This document shows, one piece after another, positions 22,286 to 30,561 of a stretch of DNA of 41,844 nucleotides; the stretch's first letter is position 1; every line of letters starts with the position of its first letter. The position numbers were made by a program, and so were the translations under genes. Source of the stretch: a virus; IMG/VR virus record IMGVR_UViG_3300010938_000074, positions 1 through 41,844 of that record. One strand, 5' to 3'. Under the pieces are notes generated by a model. It was given only the letters and a program-made list of their open reading frames with translations, did not search any database and was not told the origin of the DNA.

Positions 22286-22771
22286 ATGGCGATTTCTGCC
22301 AATACGCTTCGCCCCGGGTTCGACAATCAGGGGCGTGAGTCCTTCGTGGTCGCCTCTGGCATCACGATTTTCGCGGGGTCCTATGTGGCGCTCGCCGGAC
22401 CCGGCCACGCCTCGGCCGGGTATCTGGTCAAGTACCTGCCCGATACCGCCAACTTGATCCCACTGGGCTTTTCGCTACAAAATGTCGTCGGCGATGGCGT
22501 GAAGACCTGCTCCGTCAACATGGCCGGTGGAGTCCTCAAGGGCATCACGGTTGGCGGCGTGACTGGCGACATCACGGATGTCGGTAAAGTGGTCTACCTC
22601 AGCGATGATGGGACCTTCACCGTGACCGCCCCCACAACCGGCCAGCGACGTGCCCGCCTCGGATTCATCGTGCGGTTCGTCACCTCGACGACGTTTGACG
22701 TCATGTGTTTCTCCGCCGCTCAGCTCGGCGTGCTCTACGCGGCTACCGGCGGTGCGATCCCGGCGGCATAG
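22286..22771 (+). CDS. Head decoration/cement protein
   Basis: This 161-residue protein is beta-rich with many small residues: FVVASGITIFAGSYVALA, VVYLSDDGTFTVT and MCFSAAQLGVLYAA. It resembles DUF2190-like decoration or capsid-cement proteins, which lie between protease/scaffold and major capsid genes in Mu-like heads, as here. The assignment depends on composition and on gene order. Confidence 0.6.
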   Translation: MAISANTLRPGFDNQGRESFVVASGITIFAGSYVALAGPGHASAGYLVKYLPDTANLIPLGFSLQNVVGDGVKTCSVNMAGGVLKGITVGGVTGDITDVGKVVYLSDDGTFTVTAPTTGQRRARLGFIVRFVTSTTFDVMCFSAAQLGVLYAATGGAIPAA

Positions 22772-22780
22772 GAGTAAATC

Positions 22781-23779
22781 ATGCCCACCCCTCTTGTCGA
22801 GAGCGCAAGCACCCTGACGGCAGGAATCCGCGCGAATTTCGCGGAAACCTACAAGGCCGCCTACGAGGGAATCGAGCGCAAGCTCGCTCCGATGGTCGAC
22901 TTCGTTCCGTCCGACAAGCTGACGGAAATCTACGCCTACTACGAGTCGGCTCCGCATCCGCGGCGCTGGCCTCGTGGCGAGCCCGCAACACACGAAGCGT
23001 TCGCCAGCAAGCAGTTCAGCATCACGAACAAGGACTGGGTCGGCGGCGTGGGCTGGAACCGGAACGATCTCGACGACGATCTCACGCGCTCGCTCATGGC
23101 CCGAGCTCGCGATACCGGTCTCCACTTCGCTCTGCTCCACGAGCGTGTCATCTTCCAGCAACTGCTCGGCACGACCGACGCCACCCTACTCGACGTATTG
23201 CCGAACGCGCCCGATGGTACGGCGCTCTTTTCCGGTTCGGCTCGCTTCGGCGCACCGTCCGGAAATATCGTCTCGGGAAGCGGAGTCGCGACGAGCGCGG
23301 CTGTGACCGCCGATCTGTTCTCTGCGGTCGCGCGCGTGATGTCCTTCCAGGACACGAAGGGGCAGCCGCTCTGGAATCCCACCATCGCGGATCAGACTGT
23401 GCATGTCATCTTCGGCGCTGCAAATCTCGCCGTCTTCACGGGAGCGTTCGCGGGCGAGCGCACGCTTCAGAAGATCACGGGCACGAGTACGTCGGACACG
23501 TCGGTCGCGGCGGCGATCAGCAACCTGATCCTCGCGCGTGGGTTCTCGTTCAATCTGGTGGCAACCCCGCGAATCACGGACAACGACTGGTTCGTGTATT
23601 TGGAGGGCGGCAACGTGAAGCCGTTCATCATCCAGACGCGGCAGGGCCTTCGCGAGTACGTCGCGACGATGGAGAACAACCCGCAGAGCGCGCAGACCAA
23701 GGAGGAATTCGTTCAGTGGGACGCGCGCTTCGGCTACGGCCTCAATTTGCCCTATACCCTGATCAAGATCGACAACTAA
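22781..23779 (+). CDS. Major capsid protein, Mu T-like
   Basis: This is a 332-residue protein. Motifs such as TAGIRANFAETYKAAYEG, AFASKQFSITNKDWVGGV and FIIQTRQGLREYVATMENN, together with size and place after protease and decoration genes, fit the Mu gpT family of HK97-fold capsid proteins. Many copies form the icosahedral shell. A good GGAG site precedes the ATG. Confidence 0.85.
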   Translation: MPTPLVESASTLTAGIRANFAETYKAAYEGIERKLAPMVDFVPSDKLTEIYAYYESAPHPRRWPRGEPATHEAFASKQFSITNKDWVGGVGWNRNDLDDDLTRSLMARARDTGLHFALLHERVIFQQLLGTTDATLLDVLPNAPDGTALFSGSARFGAPSGNIVSGSGVATSAAVTADLFSAVARVMSFQDTKGQPLWNPTIADQTVHVIFGAANLAVFTGAFAGERTLQKITGTSTSDTSVAAAISNLILARGFSFNLVATPRITDNDWFVYLEGGNVKPFIIQTRQGLREYVATMENNPQSAQTKEEFVQWDARFGYGLNLPYTLIKIDN

Positions 23780-23790
23780 CGAGGTAAATC

Positions 23791-24282
23791 ATGTCTACTT
23801 CCGCCGCCGAGGCTACCAAGAGCGGTCCTCGGCTCAACGCGAAGTCCATGCGAATCGAGCCGTTGCGGCCCACACCCGGGCCGATGAAGCCGAGGGCTCC
23901 GTACTGGTGTGGTACGCTTCCCGACTGTCCTCTGACGTCGCCGTCGTGTAACGGTGTCTCCTTTGAGACCGTTCGATACAAGACGGACGCCTCGGGAGTC
24001 ACCACATCGGAACGCGGTGTTGTCCACTGGCTTGACGAGGACACCGTGCGCGCCACGCTGGAGCGTCTGGCCGCCAAGGTCGTGCGCATCGTTCGCGACG
24101 AGAAAACAGGTGCCGTCGGCTCCTGCTGGAATCTGGACGTCCGCAATCACGGATACGTTCGCGAGGATCGTGATGTGCCGCTTGGCTGCTATCTCTACAT
24201 GGTGCAACTCGATCCGCAGGCGCTACACGTGCGACCGGAGAACCCCGAACCGATTGTTGCCAGGGAGGGCTACCGCGTCTGA
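23791..24282 (+). CDS. Hypothetical head-associated protein
   Basis: This 163-residue protein has two cysteine-containing stretches (WCGTLPDCPLTSPSCN) and a basic N-terminus, followed by beta-strand segments and a helix (ATLERLAAKVVRIVRD). It has a GAGG site and follows the capsid gene by 11 bp. A head-tail adaptor or head decoration role would fit position, but no family is recognised. Confidence 0.5.
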   Translation: MSTSAAEATKSGPRLNAKSMRIEPLRPTPGPMKPRAPYWCGTLPDCPLTSPSCNGVSFETVRYKTDASGVTTSERGVVHWLDEDTVRATLERLAAKVVRIVRDEKTGAVGSCWNLDVRNHGYVREDRDVPLGCYLYMVQLDPQALHVRPENPEPIVAREGYRV

Positions 24283-24298
24283 GCGGTAGTGTGCGCGC

Positions 24299-25570
24299 GT
24301 GGCTGCTCCGACGGAAGCCGAATGCCAGGATCAGATCCGTCGTATCATCGAGATTCTTGAGGATACGGACAACTTCGCCAATGCGAACGCGGCGAACTTT
24401 CTCGCTGATTACGACGCACTTGTTCCGCTTCTGAAATCGGACTATGCAGCGGACATTCTGACCCCGCTGGATGAGTACCGCTCGAGGATCGCCGGGCTCT
24501 TGCGATCCGGTGCGGCGCTGCTGCAAGGCGGACTCCGAACGTATGCGAAGCAACTCGGAGTCCCGGAGCGTGATGCGGGCAGCATTCTGACGCGTATCTA
24601 TGATCGGTTTCATGCCGCGAATCTGCGCGTGAAATCGCGCGGGTTTTCATTCGGGACGCCGTCCGCCGGTGGCGGGAACAGCGGCAATGGGGTGCTCTAT
24701 CGCCTCAACGTCGACGAGAACAATTACGCTATCGAGTCGCAGACGGCGGATGCGAAGACGGTGAAGTGTATCCAGGACCGGCACAGCGGCGCGCCGGTGC
24801 ATCGTGAGATCTTCGAGATTCGCGGCGCGCAGCGGTCGCGCGATGCCTTGAAACTGGAGGGTTCTGGTCTCGTCGGATTTCTTCGTGCGTTGTCGGCCAG
24901 GGATTCCGAAGCGTTCCTCACGAATCCATCGTTCGACAGCTTCGGTGGCACGACGACGGCGCCGACATCGATTCCGGGATGGACGCCCACAACGTCGATC
25001 TCGAACTTCGCCCTGGACACGACGAACTACTATCGTGCGGATCAAGGGGTCACGGCTCCGGCGGCTCTCAAGATCACCGCCAACGATGGATTGACGCAGC
25101 TCTTCAGCACGCAGAATGCGGTGTTCGATTTTCTCACGCCGTACTACTGCCAGGTGGCGTGGAATCGGCAGGTGGGCGCGGGTGATGGCACGCTCACACT
25201 GACGCTCGGCAACGTTACGGCAAGCGTGGCGCTGGTGGCACAAACTGGGTGGAACGTTCTGAAGATCCCGCTCGGTCCCGGCAACTGGTTCAAGAACTTC
25301 AACAAGCAGTCCATGGCCCTGAAAATCGAGCTTGCATCGAGGACCACGGGATACGTTCTCGTGGACGAAGTTGTGCTCGCTCCGATGCAATCGTTTGACG
25401 GGGGCTGGTATGCGCTCGTGGGCGGGTCGACGCCGTTTCTTCGAGATGACGTTTTTACGTTCTCCGACACGGAGACCGGTGCGATCATTCAAAAGTGGCT
25501 GTGGCGAACGTATCAACGCTACTTGCCTTCAGCCACGGGGGGCGCGGTCACGTGGACTGACCCGACGTAG
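24299..25570 (+). CDS. Virion protein with C-terminal carbohydrate-binding-like module
   Basis: This 423-residue protein starts with GTG. The N-terminal third is helical (CQDQIRRIIEILEDTDN). The last two-thirds is beta-rich and contains NPSFDSFGG, IPGWTP and a final LVDEVVLAP pattern, which are common in jelly-roll carbohydrate-binding modules of tail and head proteins. It lies between capsid and neck genes where surface decorations or neck fibres are encoded. Ligand binding is inferred from fold likeness only. Confidence 0.5.
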   Translation: MAAPTEAECQDQIRRIIEILEDTDNFANANAANFLADYDALVPLLKSDYAADILTPLDEYRSRIAGLLRSGAALLQGGLRTYAKQLGVPERDAGSILTRIYDRFHAANLRVKSRGFSFGTPSAGGGNSGNGVLYRLNVDENNYAIESQTADAKTVKCIQDRHSGAPVHREIFEIRGAQRSRDALKLEGSGLVGFLRALSARDSEAFLTNPSFDSFGGTTTAPTSIPGWTPTTSISNFALDTTNYYRADQGVTAPAALKITANDGLTQLFSTQNAVFDFLTPYYCQVAWNRQVGAGDGTLTLTLGNVTASVALVAQTGWNVLKIPLGPGNWFKNFNKQSMALKIELASRTTGYVLVDEVVLAPMQSFDGGWYALVGGSTPFLRDDVFTFSDTETGAIIQKWLWRTYQRYLPSATGGAVTWTDPT

Positions 25571-25575
25571 CGGAC

Positions 25576-26046
25576 ATGACGCTCGCAGATGAGGTCCAGG
25601 CCCGCTACTCCTCGGAATTCCTGATCGCACTCACGAATAAGGATTCGCGCACGGCCACTGCGATCGACACGACGGTACTCGGCTATGCTTGTATCGATGT
25701 GCAGAATGATTTCCAGATCCACGCGCAGCTCGTGTATGACGGCACGGATGGAAGACACGTTGCCGTCGCCGTCGAGGGTGTCGTCGCACGCCTCGAGGAG
25801 CGTCTAGGCGCGGCATCCGAGGGAACGCGCCAGAAAATCGAACGTTACTACAAGAACCTCATCGCGCTGGGAAAGGTGACCTCGCGGGCGCGCATCACGC
25901 CTGCGACGTCGTCTCTGCTGACGCCGAGCGAGGAGGTCCCGACAGGGACGACGCGACCGCCCAATTTCGACGAGCGGCATTTCGACCGAATCCTACCGTT
26001 GCCGCCGCGTGGCGGTCAGCCTCCGGTCGTGCGGGAGGACGGCTAG
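25576..26046 (+). CDS. Putative head-tail connector protein
   Basis: This 156-residue protein begins MTLADEVQARYSSEFLIALTN, a helical start like DUF1320/gp6-like neck proteins. It has a helix VEGVVARLEERLGAASEGTR and an extended basic/proline C-terminus. The position between capsid genes and a virion-morphogenesis gene supports a connector. The next gene starts at its last base (CTAGTG). Confidence 0.6.
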   Translation: MTLADEVQARYSSEFLIALTNKDSRTATAIDTTVLGYACIDVQNDFQIHAQLVYDGTDGRHVAVAVEGVVARLEERLGAASEGTRQKIERYYKNLIALGKVTSRARITPATSSLLTPSEEVPTGTTRPPNFDERHFDRILPLPPRGGQPPVVREDG

Positions 26047-26633
26047 TGCGCGTGATCATCGTTCGCGATGATCCCTCGTTGATCCGACTCCAGGGACGCG
26101 TCGCGCATCCCGAAAAGTTGCTGCGGCGTTTTGGCGCCCTCGGTGTCGCTGCGTCCTCTCGCGCGTTCCGGGATCAGCGGCTCGGAGATAAGGTTTGGCC
26201 GGAGCGATATCCGAAACAAGGCCCCCCGAAGGTCAACGTTGCGGGGGTGGTGTCCGACTTGGCGCGCGGCGCGGAAGTGAAACAGCGGCGATTCGATGCG
26301 CGTCCTGCGGTCTTCGATACGGGCGCACTCTTGCGATCGCTGTCCTTTCGGACCAACGGGAAGGATACGACGGAAATCGGTAGTGTACTTCCGTATGCCT
26401 CGATACAGAACTTCGGTGGCCTTTCGAGGCAGGCGATCACGCCGACCGTGAGGACCGGCCTTGCGAAGTTCCTTCGGTCACAGCGCGGCAAAGGATACCG
26501 CGAACGGCTCGGTTGGCTGTTCTCGACAAACATCCTCGAGACGAAGGTTCATCCTCGACCCTTCCTCGGATTCACGGACGAACTCGCCAAGGACCTGGTG
26601 GAGGCAACGGAGGCCTACGTCGCGGGAGGCTAG
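26046..26633 (+). CDS. Virion morphogenesis (Mu G-like) tail-completion protein
   Basis: This 195-residue protein starts with GTG. The pattern KLLRRFGALGVAASSRAFRDQ, then VFDTGALLRSLSFR, SVLPYASIQNFGG and HPRPFLGFTDELAK, is typical of the phage virion morphogenesis family (Mu gpG). Members join head and tail. The DTGALLRSLS and RPFLGF boxes are the strongest support. Confidence 0.8.
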   Translation: MRVIIVRDDPSLIRLQGRVAHPEKLLRRFGALGVAASSRAFRDQRLGDKVWPERYPKQGPPKVNVAGVVSDLARGAEVKQRRFDARPAVFDTGALLRSLSFRTNGKDTTEIGSVLPYASIQNFGGLSRQAITPTVRTGLAKFLRSQRGKGYRERLGWLFSTNILETKVHPRPFLGFTDELAKDLVEATEAYVAGG

Positions 26634-26636
26634 TAC

Positions 26637-27197
26637 GTGGCGACGCCCTCCGCATCCGGCATCCTCAAGATCCCCGGGCGGATTTGTGTCAACCCGACGA
26701 ATCTCGCGGGGACCTATCCGTTCGGCGGGACCGCGCTCGGGACTGTGCGCGACGTGGAGTTCATTCCGAACGTCAAGACACGCCCGGTGGTAGCGGAAGA
26801 GTGGGGCGGCGTACCCTGCGAGGTGGTCTACGCAGGTGAGGCGGCCGTTCTTTCTATCGTTTTCCGCACGTGGGACGTCGATGCCATCGCGGCGCTCTTC
26901 CTCGATACGTTTTCCGGCGCGACCACGGCGCGCCGCGTGGCGCGTGGTCGCGCGACCACGGATGGTGTTCGCGCGGGCGCGCTGCTTTCCTCGAAGGCTG
27001 CCGTCGTCTACTATGCTCCCGAGGCCGATCAGCATCCCGGCGTGCTACTCTATCGCGCGGCTCCGATGCTCGAACCGTCGCAACGCGTGTCGTTCGCACT
27101 GACGAAGGAAACCGGAATTGTCGCCGTGTGGGCCGCGTTACCGGACGCCTCGGGGCGCACGTTCGCCATGGGGTTGCGAAAGGACCTCAATCTATGA
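26637..27197 (+). CDS. Putative tail tube (major tail) protein
   Basis: This 186-residue protein starts with GTG (MATPSASGILKIPGRICVNP). It is beta-rich with AALGTVRDVEFIPNVKTRP-like strands and LSIVFRTWDVDAIAALF, and its size and place before the chaperone-like gene fit a tail tube protein. Its stop overlaps an unusual mini-ORF that links it to the next gene. Confidence 0.7.
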   Translation: MATPSASGILKIPGRICVNPTNLAGTYPFGGTALGTVRDVEFIPNVKTRPVVAEEWGGVPCEVVYAGEAAVLSIVFRTWDVDAIAALFLDTFSGATTARRVARGRATTDGVRAGALLSSKAAVVYYAPEADQHPGVLLYRAAPMLEPSQRVSFALTKETGIVAVWAALPDASGRTFAMGLRKDLNL

Positions 27198-27217
27198 GAG
27201 TGGACCTCGCGCCATGA
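27194..27217 (+). CDS. Seven-codon mini-ORF at a duplicated start region
   Basis: ATGAGAGTGGAC starts a seven-codon frame (MRVDLAP) that ends in TGA. Its ATG overlaps the tail tube stop and its TGA overlaps the ATG of the next gene, which also begins ATGAGAGTGGA (MRVDRF). The region looks like a short tandem duplication that left a reinitiation leader between two genes. Whether it is translated is unknown. Confidence 0.3.
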   Translation: MRVDLAP

Positions 27218-27564
27218 GAGTGGATCGCTTTCTCGCCGATCTTGGTGTCGCGGAGACGGATACCGACGTCTCGGCGCGCCTCGAGGCCGAGGCGACGGCA
27301 TTTCTTCGCGCGGGCGGAGTTCTCGCGTGGAGCGACTGGATCGCCATGGCGCCGGAGACGCGGGCAGCGTTTGCCGAGGCCGGGAGGCGCATTCGCATGG
27401 AGACGGCGATCATGGAGGGGATGATCCATGCGCATCCCGAGCGTGCCGCGGAAATCGCGGCGGCGTTCCATGGTGGCGGGGATGGAACTGAGTCCGCCGC
27501 ACGGCTCGCGGCAACCACGGCCGCGCGGCTCGCCGTGGCGGCGCTCGAGGGTGGGCGGCCATGA
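27214..27564 (+). CDS. Putative tail assembly chaperone
   Basis: This 116-residue, largely alpha-helical, acidic protein (MRVDRFLADLGVAETDTD...) follows the tail tube gene, where tail assembly chaperones are usual. No slippery site for a frameshift product is evident. Helices such as AAFAEAGRRIRMETAIMEG support a chaperone. The assignment rests mainly on gene order. Confidence 0.5.
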   Translation: MRVDRFLADLGVAETDTDVSARLEAEATAFLRAGGVLAWSDWIAMAPETRAAFAEAGRRIRMETAIMEGMIHAHPERAAEIAAAFHGGGDGTESAARLAATTAARLAVAALEGGRP

Positions 27565-28364
27565 CTGACTGGCAGCTCCTCCTCCGTCTCCAGGGGATCT
27601 TGCGCTCGCGACGGTGGCTCGATACTGGGCAGATCGTCTTCGCCAGGCAATCCGTGATCGTGACCACGGGCTTCGACCCCGACCTTCTGGCACGGCTGAA
27701 GTTCCCGGTCGCGATTCTGTCGCCGGAGGAAGCCGAAGTCGATCCGGATGCCGGTGGGCAGGACTCGTCCTTGTTCAGGCAGGCCGTGGGGATTGTGATC
27801 GGCGTATCGAACCCGTCCGACCCCTTCGGCGAAACTCCGATCGTGGGATCGAATCGTCAAGCTGCGTCCCAGAGCGACGGCCGCGGACTCCTCGAGGTGC
27901 AGGAGGAGTTGTTCGCGGCCATCCGGCAGTTGTCGCAGCTCGCGCAGATAAACATCGTCTACCGTGCGGCGGGGGCGGCGCGCGCGGAGCGGCACGCGGA
28001 GCACGGCTACATCGCGACGCGTGCCTACCGTTTCGAGGCCTTCTGTACAACGTTCCGCACATATCACGAGCCCAATCTCTTTTCCGCGACGGTCTCGGGT
28101 TCGAATGTGAATCTCTCGTGGTCCGCGCCGGACGATTCGACGTATCTCGTTTCTTACGTGCTCCGGCGCGCCTCTGGCGCCATCCCTCCATCGTTGCCGA
28201 CGGATGGTACGTCGATCCCCATCGTGCCGCCGCTTGCCACGTCGAAAGTCGATACGCCTGGGGCAGGAATGTGGTCCTACTCTCTGTTCGCGGGGTACGA
28301 TGAACTTGGCGGCGCGTCCCCGGTCTCGCATTCCATCCCGAGGACGCTGCGGGTCACGGTATGA
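27561..28364 (+). CDS. Tail protein with C-terminal fibronectin-III-like domain
   Basis: This 267-residue protein starts in an ATGA overlap. The first 170 residues are mixed. The C-terminal part has SATVSGSNVNLSWSAPDDST, then SYVLRRASG and MWSYSLFAGYDELGGASPVS, a good fibronectin type III pattern. Such domains occur in tail-tip and tube proteins and may touch host sugars. The N-terminal part could be a tail terminator or distal tail piece. Confidence 0.6.
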   Translation: MTDWQLLLRLQGILRSRRWLDTGQIVFARQSVIVTTGFDPDLLARLKFPVAILSPEEAEVDPDAGGQDSSLFRQAVGIVIGVSNPSDPFGETPIVGSNRQAASQSDGRGLLEVQEELFAAIRQLSQLAQINIVYRAAGAARAERHAEHGYIATRAYRFEAFCTTFRTYHEPNLFSATVSGSNVNLSWSAPDDSTYLVSYVLRRASGAIPPSLPTDGTSIPIVPPLATSKVDTPGAGMWSYSLFAGYDELGGASPVSHSIPRTLRVTV

Positions 28365-28990
28365 CGACGCAACTTCAAGACGCGAAGATCAAGGTCATCC
28401 TCGACTTTGAACGAGCTCGCGTCTCGCCCGACGTCGATGCAGAACGGAAACGCAAGGAGCGGGACGAGCGGGAGCGCGAGGAGGACCGCGAGCGACGCCG
28501 CAAGGACGAGGAGCGCGGCAAGCGTCCGTCTCTACCTGCGATCGGGGCAGGGGCGGCGCTGTCGTTCGTCGCCCGCACGGCCGCGCAGATGACCGCACTT
28601 TTCACGCTGGAGAAGTTCATCGAGATCGGCGGTGCGACGGCCGCGGCCGGGATTCGCGAGGGAGAGGGTATTTCCGGAGACATCTTTCCCCCGTTCTTGC
28701 GCGGCCCAGTAGCGGATGCGATCGAGAAGGTCTCGAACGCGCTCCCATGGATCAAGTCGAAGGTCCTTCCCTTCATTGAAACCTACGCCCAAGCTAGGGA
28801 CTTCGCCATCGCGCAGCAAGCGGTCGGCACGCCGATTCCCGGCGCGCTTCCGAAGTTCGCGGAGGACATGGCCAAGGTCAACCGCGCCCACGCGGAGATG
28901 GAATTCCAGAAGGAAATGCGCAAGCGGGAGTTCACGGGCCGAGCGATCATCGACGTTGCCTATGCCGCGCTGGGAATGCAGCACGGGTAA
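28361..28990 (+). CDS. Candidate short tape-measure or tail-core protein
   Basis: This 209-residue protein has an N-terminal charged helix (ERKRKERDEREREEDRERRR). It then has a hydrophobic region (LPAIGAGAALSFVARTAAQM, then LFTLEKFIEIGGATAAAG) and a helical C-terminus. Those features fit a tape-measure protein, and no longer one is present. If so, it would imply a very short tail. It could instead be an unrelated membrane-interacting tail protein. Confidence 0.45.
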   Translation: MTTQLQDAKIKVILDFERARVSPDVDAERKRKERDEREREEDRERRRKDEERGKRPSLPAIGAGAALSFVARTAAQMTALFTLEKFIEIGGATAAAGIREGEGISGDIFPPFLRGPVADAIEKVSNALPWIKSKVLPFIETYAQARDFAIAQQAVGTPIPGALPKFAEDMAKVNRAHAEMEFQKEMRKREFTGRAIIDVAYAALGMQHG

Positions 28991-28993
28991 CCC

Positions 28994-30463
28994 ATGGCTG
29001 GACCCACGCGCGAACTTCAGATCACCTACGGGACCTTCACGATCGGCCCCCCGGGGCGCTATCTACTCGATGGGGCCGTGCGCATCGAGAAGTCGCGCGA
29101 TCGCGCGCGCGTCTCTTTCGCATTCGTCATCGCCGAGGCGAACGAAGCGGCGTTCGCTTATGCCGTCGCGGAAGCGGAAGACGCATTTCGCCGACCCTAT
29201 CAAGACCTTGTGGTGCGTCAGGGGGCCCAGGTCATCCTATCCGCGCGCCCATCCTCGAACGAAGGATTCGATACGTTGCCCACGATCCGCAAGTCCGAGG
29301 ACCCGGCGAACACGGGGCGGTCGCGACGTTACGAGGTGGAAATCGAGGCCGGACTTCCCGCGGATAACGTGACCCCGTCCGGCCTCCGCGACTCGTCGGT
29401 AACCGTCGCCTATTCTCCGTCACGGCGCCGCACCGTGACGATTCGCGGCACGTACACCGCTGTCGGCTCTTCCGCGGCGCGCGCGACCTACGACGCCGGG
29501 ATCGCCGCCTTCTGTTCCTCGGTTCTCGAGGCGCTTTCCGTCTCGTTCTCCGAACTCGCCGAAGAACCGATAACACGCCATGACCGCAACAACAAGACAC
29601 TGGAGTTCGAGCGGGTCTATGAGGAGTTGATCTTCCCCCAAGCTGGAGCGAGCACCTATGACGACCCCGACATCGTGCGTCAGGTCTTGCGACTTCGTGC
29701 GCGCGACGTGAACCCTGGCGATTCGCGAGATGTTCCGCAGGAGACGAGCGATCCGCTCGAAGGTACGCCCGAAGAATCCAGGCGCCCATCGGTCCGACGC
29801 CTTCGCGGGATCGAGCTGAACTACGAGGCATGGATCAACAAGAGCGTGACGACGAACCTCACCGGCAAGCTCGACGCGATCCGCCCGTGGCTCCTCGATC
29901 AGATACGTACAAAGTTTGCCGGAACCGCGTTCGCGCTCGTCGAGGAAGAGAAGGGAATCGATCCGGACGATAACCGCATCACGGCGCGCATGGTGGCGTG
30001 GGCTCCCTCCGCAGGCCAGAAGGTCTTCGAGCGTAGGGTCACGACGGAAGATCACGACGTCCGCGGGAAGGTGATCGTCCCCGTCTGGAATGGCGACGAG
30101 TTCGGCGCCTACGTCTACCAGGGCCCGCGTATCCGCCGTCGCACGTTGACGATCATCGTGAAGTCGTTGTCCTCTCTTCCGGTCCTCGATGATGAACCCG
30201 AAATTCGGGATTCGAGTAGCGCCGGCGCGATTGGCGGCGGAGGTGGATGGATCACGATCGAGAAGCGAGACTCGACGACTCCTATCACGATCGGCGTGGA
30301 TGGAAATCAGCTCGAGGCGGTAGAGGGGACAACGGTTCTCGTGCGCCAGCGCGTCCACGAAGTCAGTGGTGGTTCGTCCTCCAGCGGCGCGCCCGCGCTC
30401 GGCGGGGATGGTGCTGGCGGCAACGTAGGGTTCGTCGGGCCTGCGTCTGCGGTGGGTAGATGA
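28994..30463 (+). CDS. Large tail/baseplate protein
   Basis: This is a 489-residue protein. It is beta-rich with many Thr/Val strands (RRYEVEIEAGLPADNVTPS, VAYSPSRRRTVTIRGTY) and ends in a Gly/Ser-rich tail (GGSSSSGAPALGGDGAGG). By position, after the tape-measure-like gene, it is likely a distal tail or baseplate component. The stop overlaps the tiny membrane gene that follows (ATGA). No specific family is recognised. Confidence 0.55.
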   Translation: MAGPTRELQITYGTFTIGPPGRYLLDGAVRIEKSRDRARVSFAFVIAEANEAAFAYAVAEAEDAFRRPYQDLVVRQGAQVILSARPSSNEGFDTLPTIRKSEDPANTGRSRRYEVEIEAGLPADNVTPSGLRDSSVTVAYSPSRRRTVTIRGTYTAVGSSAARATYDAGIAAFCSSVLEALSVSFSELAEEPITRHDRNNKTLEFERVYEELIFPQAGASTYDDPDIVRQVLRLRARDVNPGDSRDVPQETSDPLEGTPEESRRPSVRRLRGIELNYEAWINKSVTTNLTGKLDAIRPWLLDQIRTKFAGTAFALVEEEKGIDPDDNRITARMVAWAPSAGQKVFERRVTTEDHDVRGKVIVPVWNGDEFGAYVYQGPRIRRRTLTIIVKSLSSLPVLDDEPEIRDSSSAGAIGGGGGWITIEKRDSTTPITIGVDGNQLEAVEGTTVLVRQRVHEVSGGSSSSGAPALGGDGAGGNVGFVGPASAVGR

Positions 30464-30561
30464 TCCTCTGGCGTGCGCTCTGGTTCATCGTGAAGGTCGC
30501 GATCCTTTTGGGCCTCCTCTATCTCGCGGCTTGCGCGTGGGTGCTTCTGGGGATGCCGTGA
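30460..30561 (+). CDS. Hidden 33-residue membrane peptide between tail genes
   Basis: Two 4-base overlaps frame this gene: ATGA at 30460 with the upstream tail stop and GTGA at 30558 with the downstream tail start. The product, MILWRALWFIVKVAIL then LGLLYLAACAWVLLGMP, is almost wholly hydrophobic: one transmembrane helix. The tight double coupling makes a real gene likely. A tail-tip membrane role or a lysis-type function are both possible; function is unknown. Confidence 0.55.
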   Translation: MILWRALWFIVKVAILLGLLYLAACAWVLLGMP

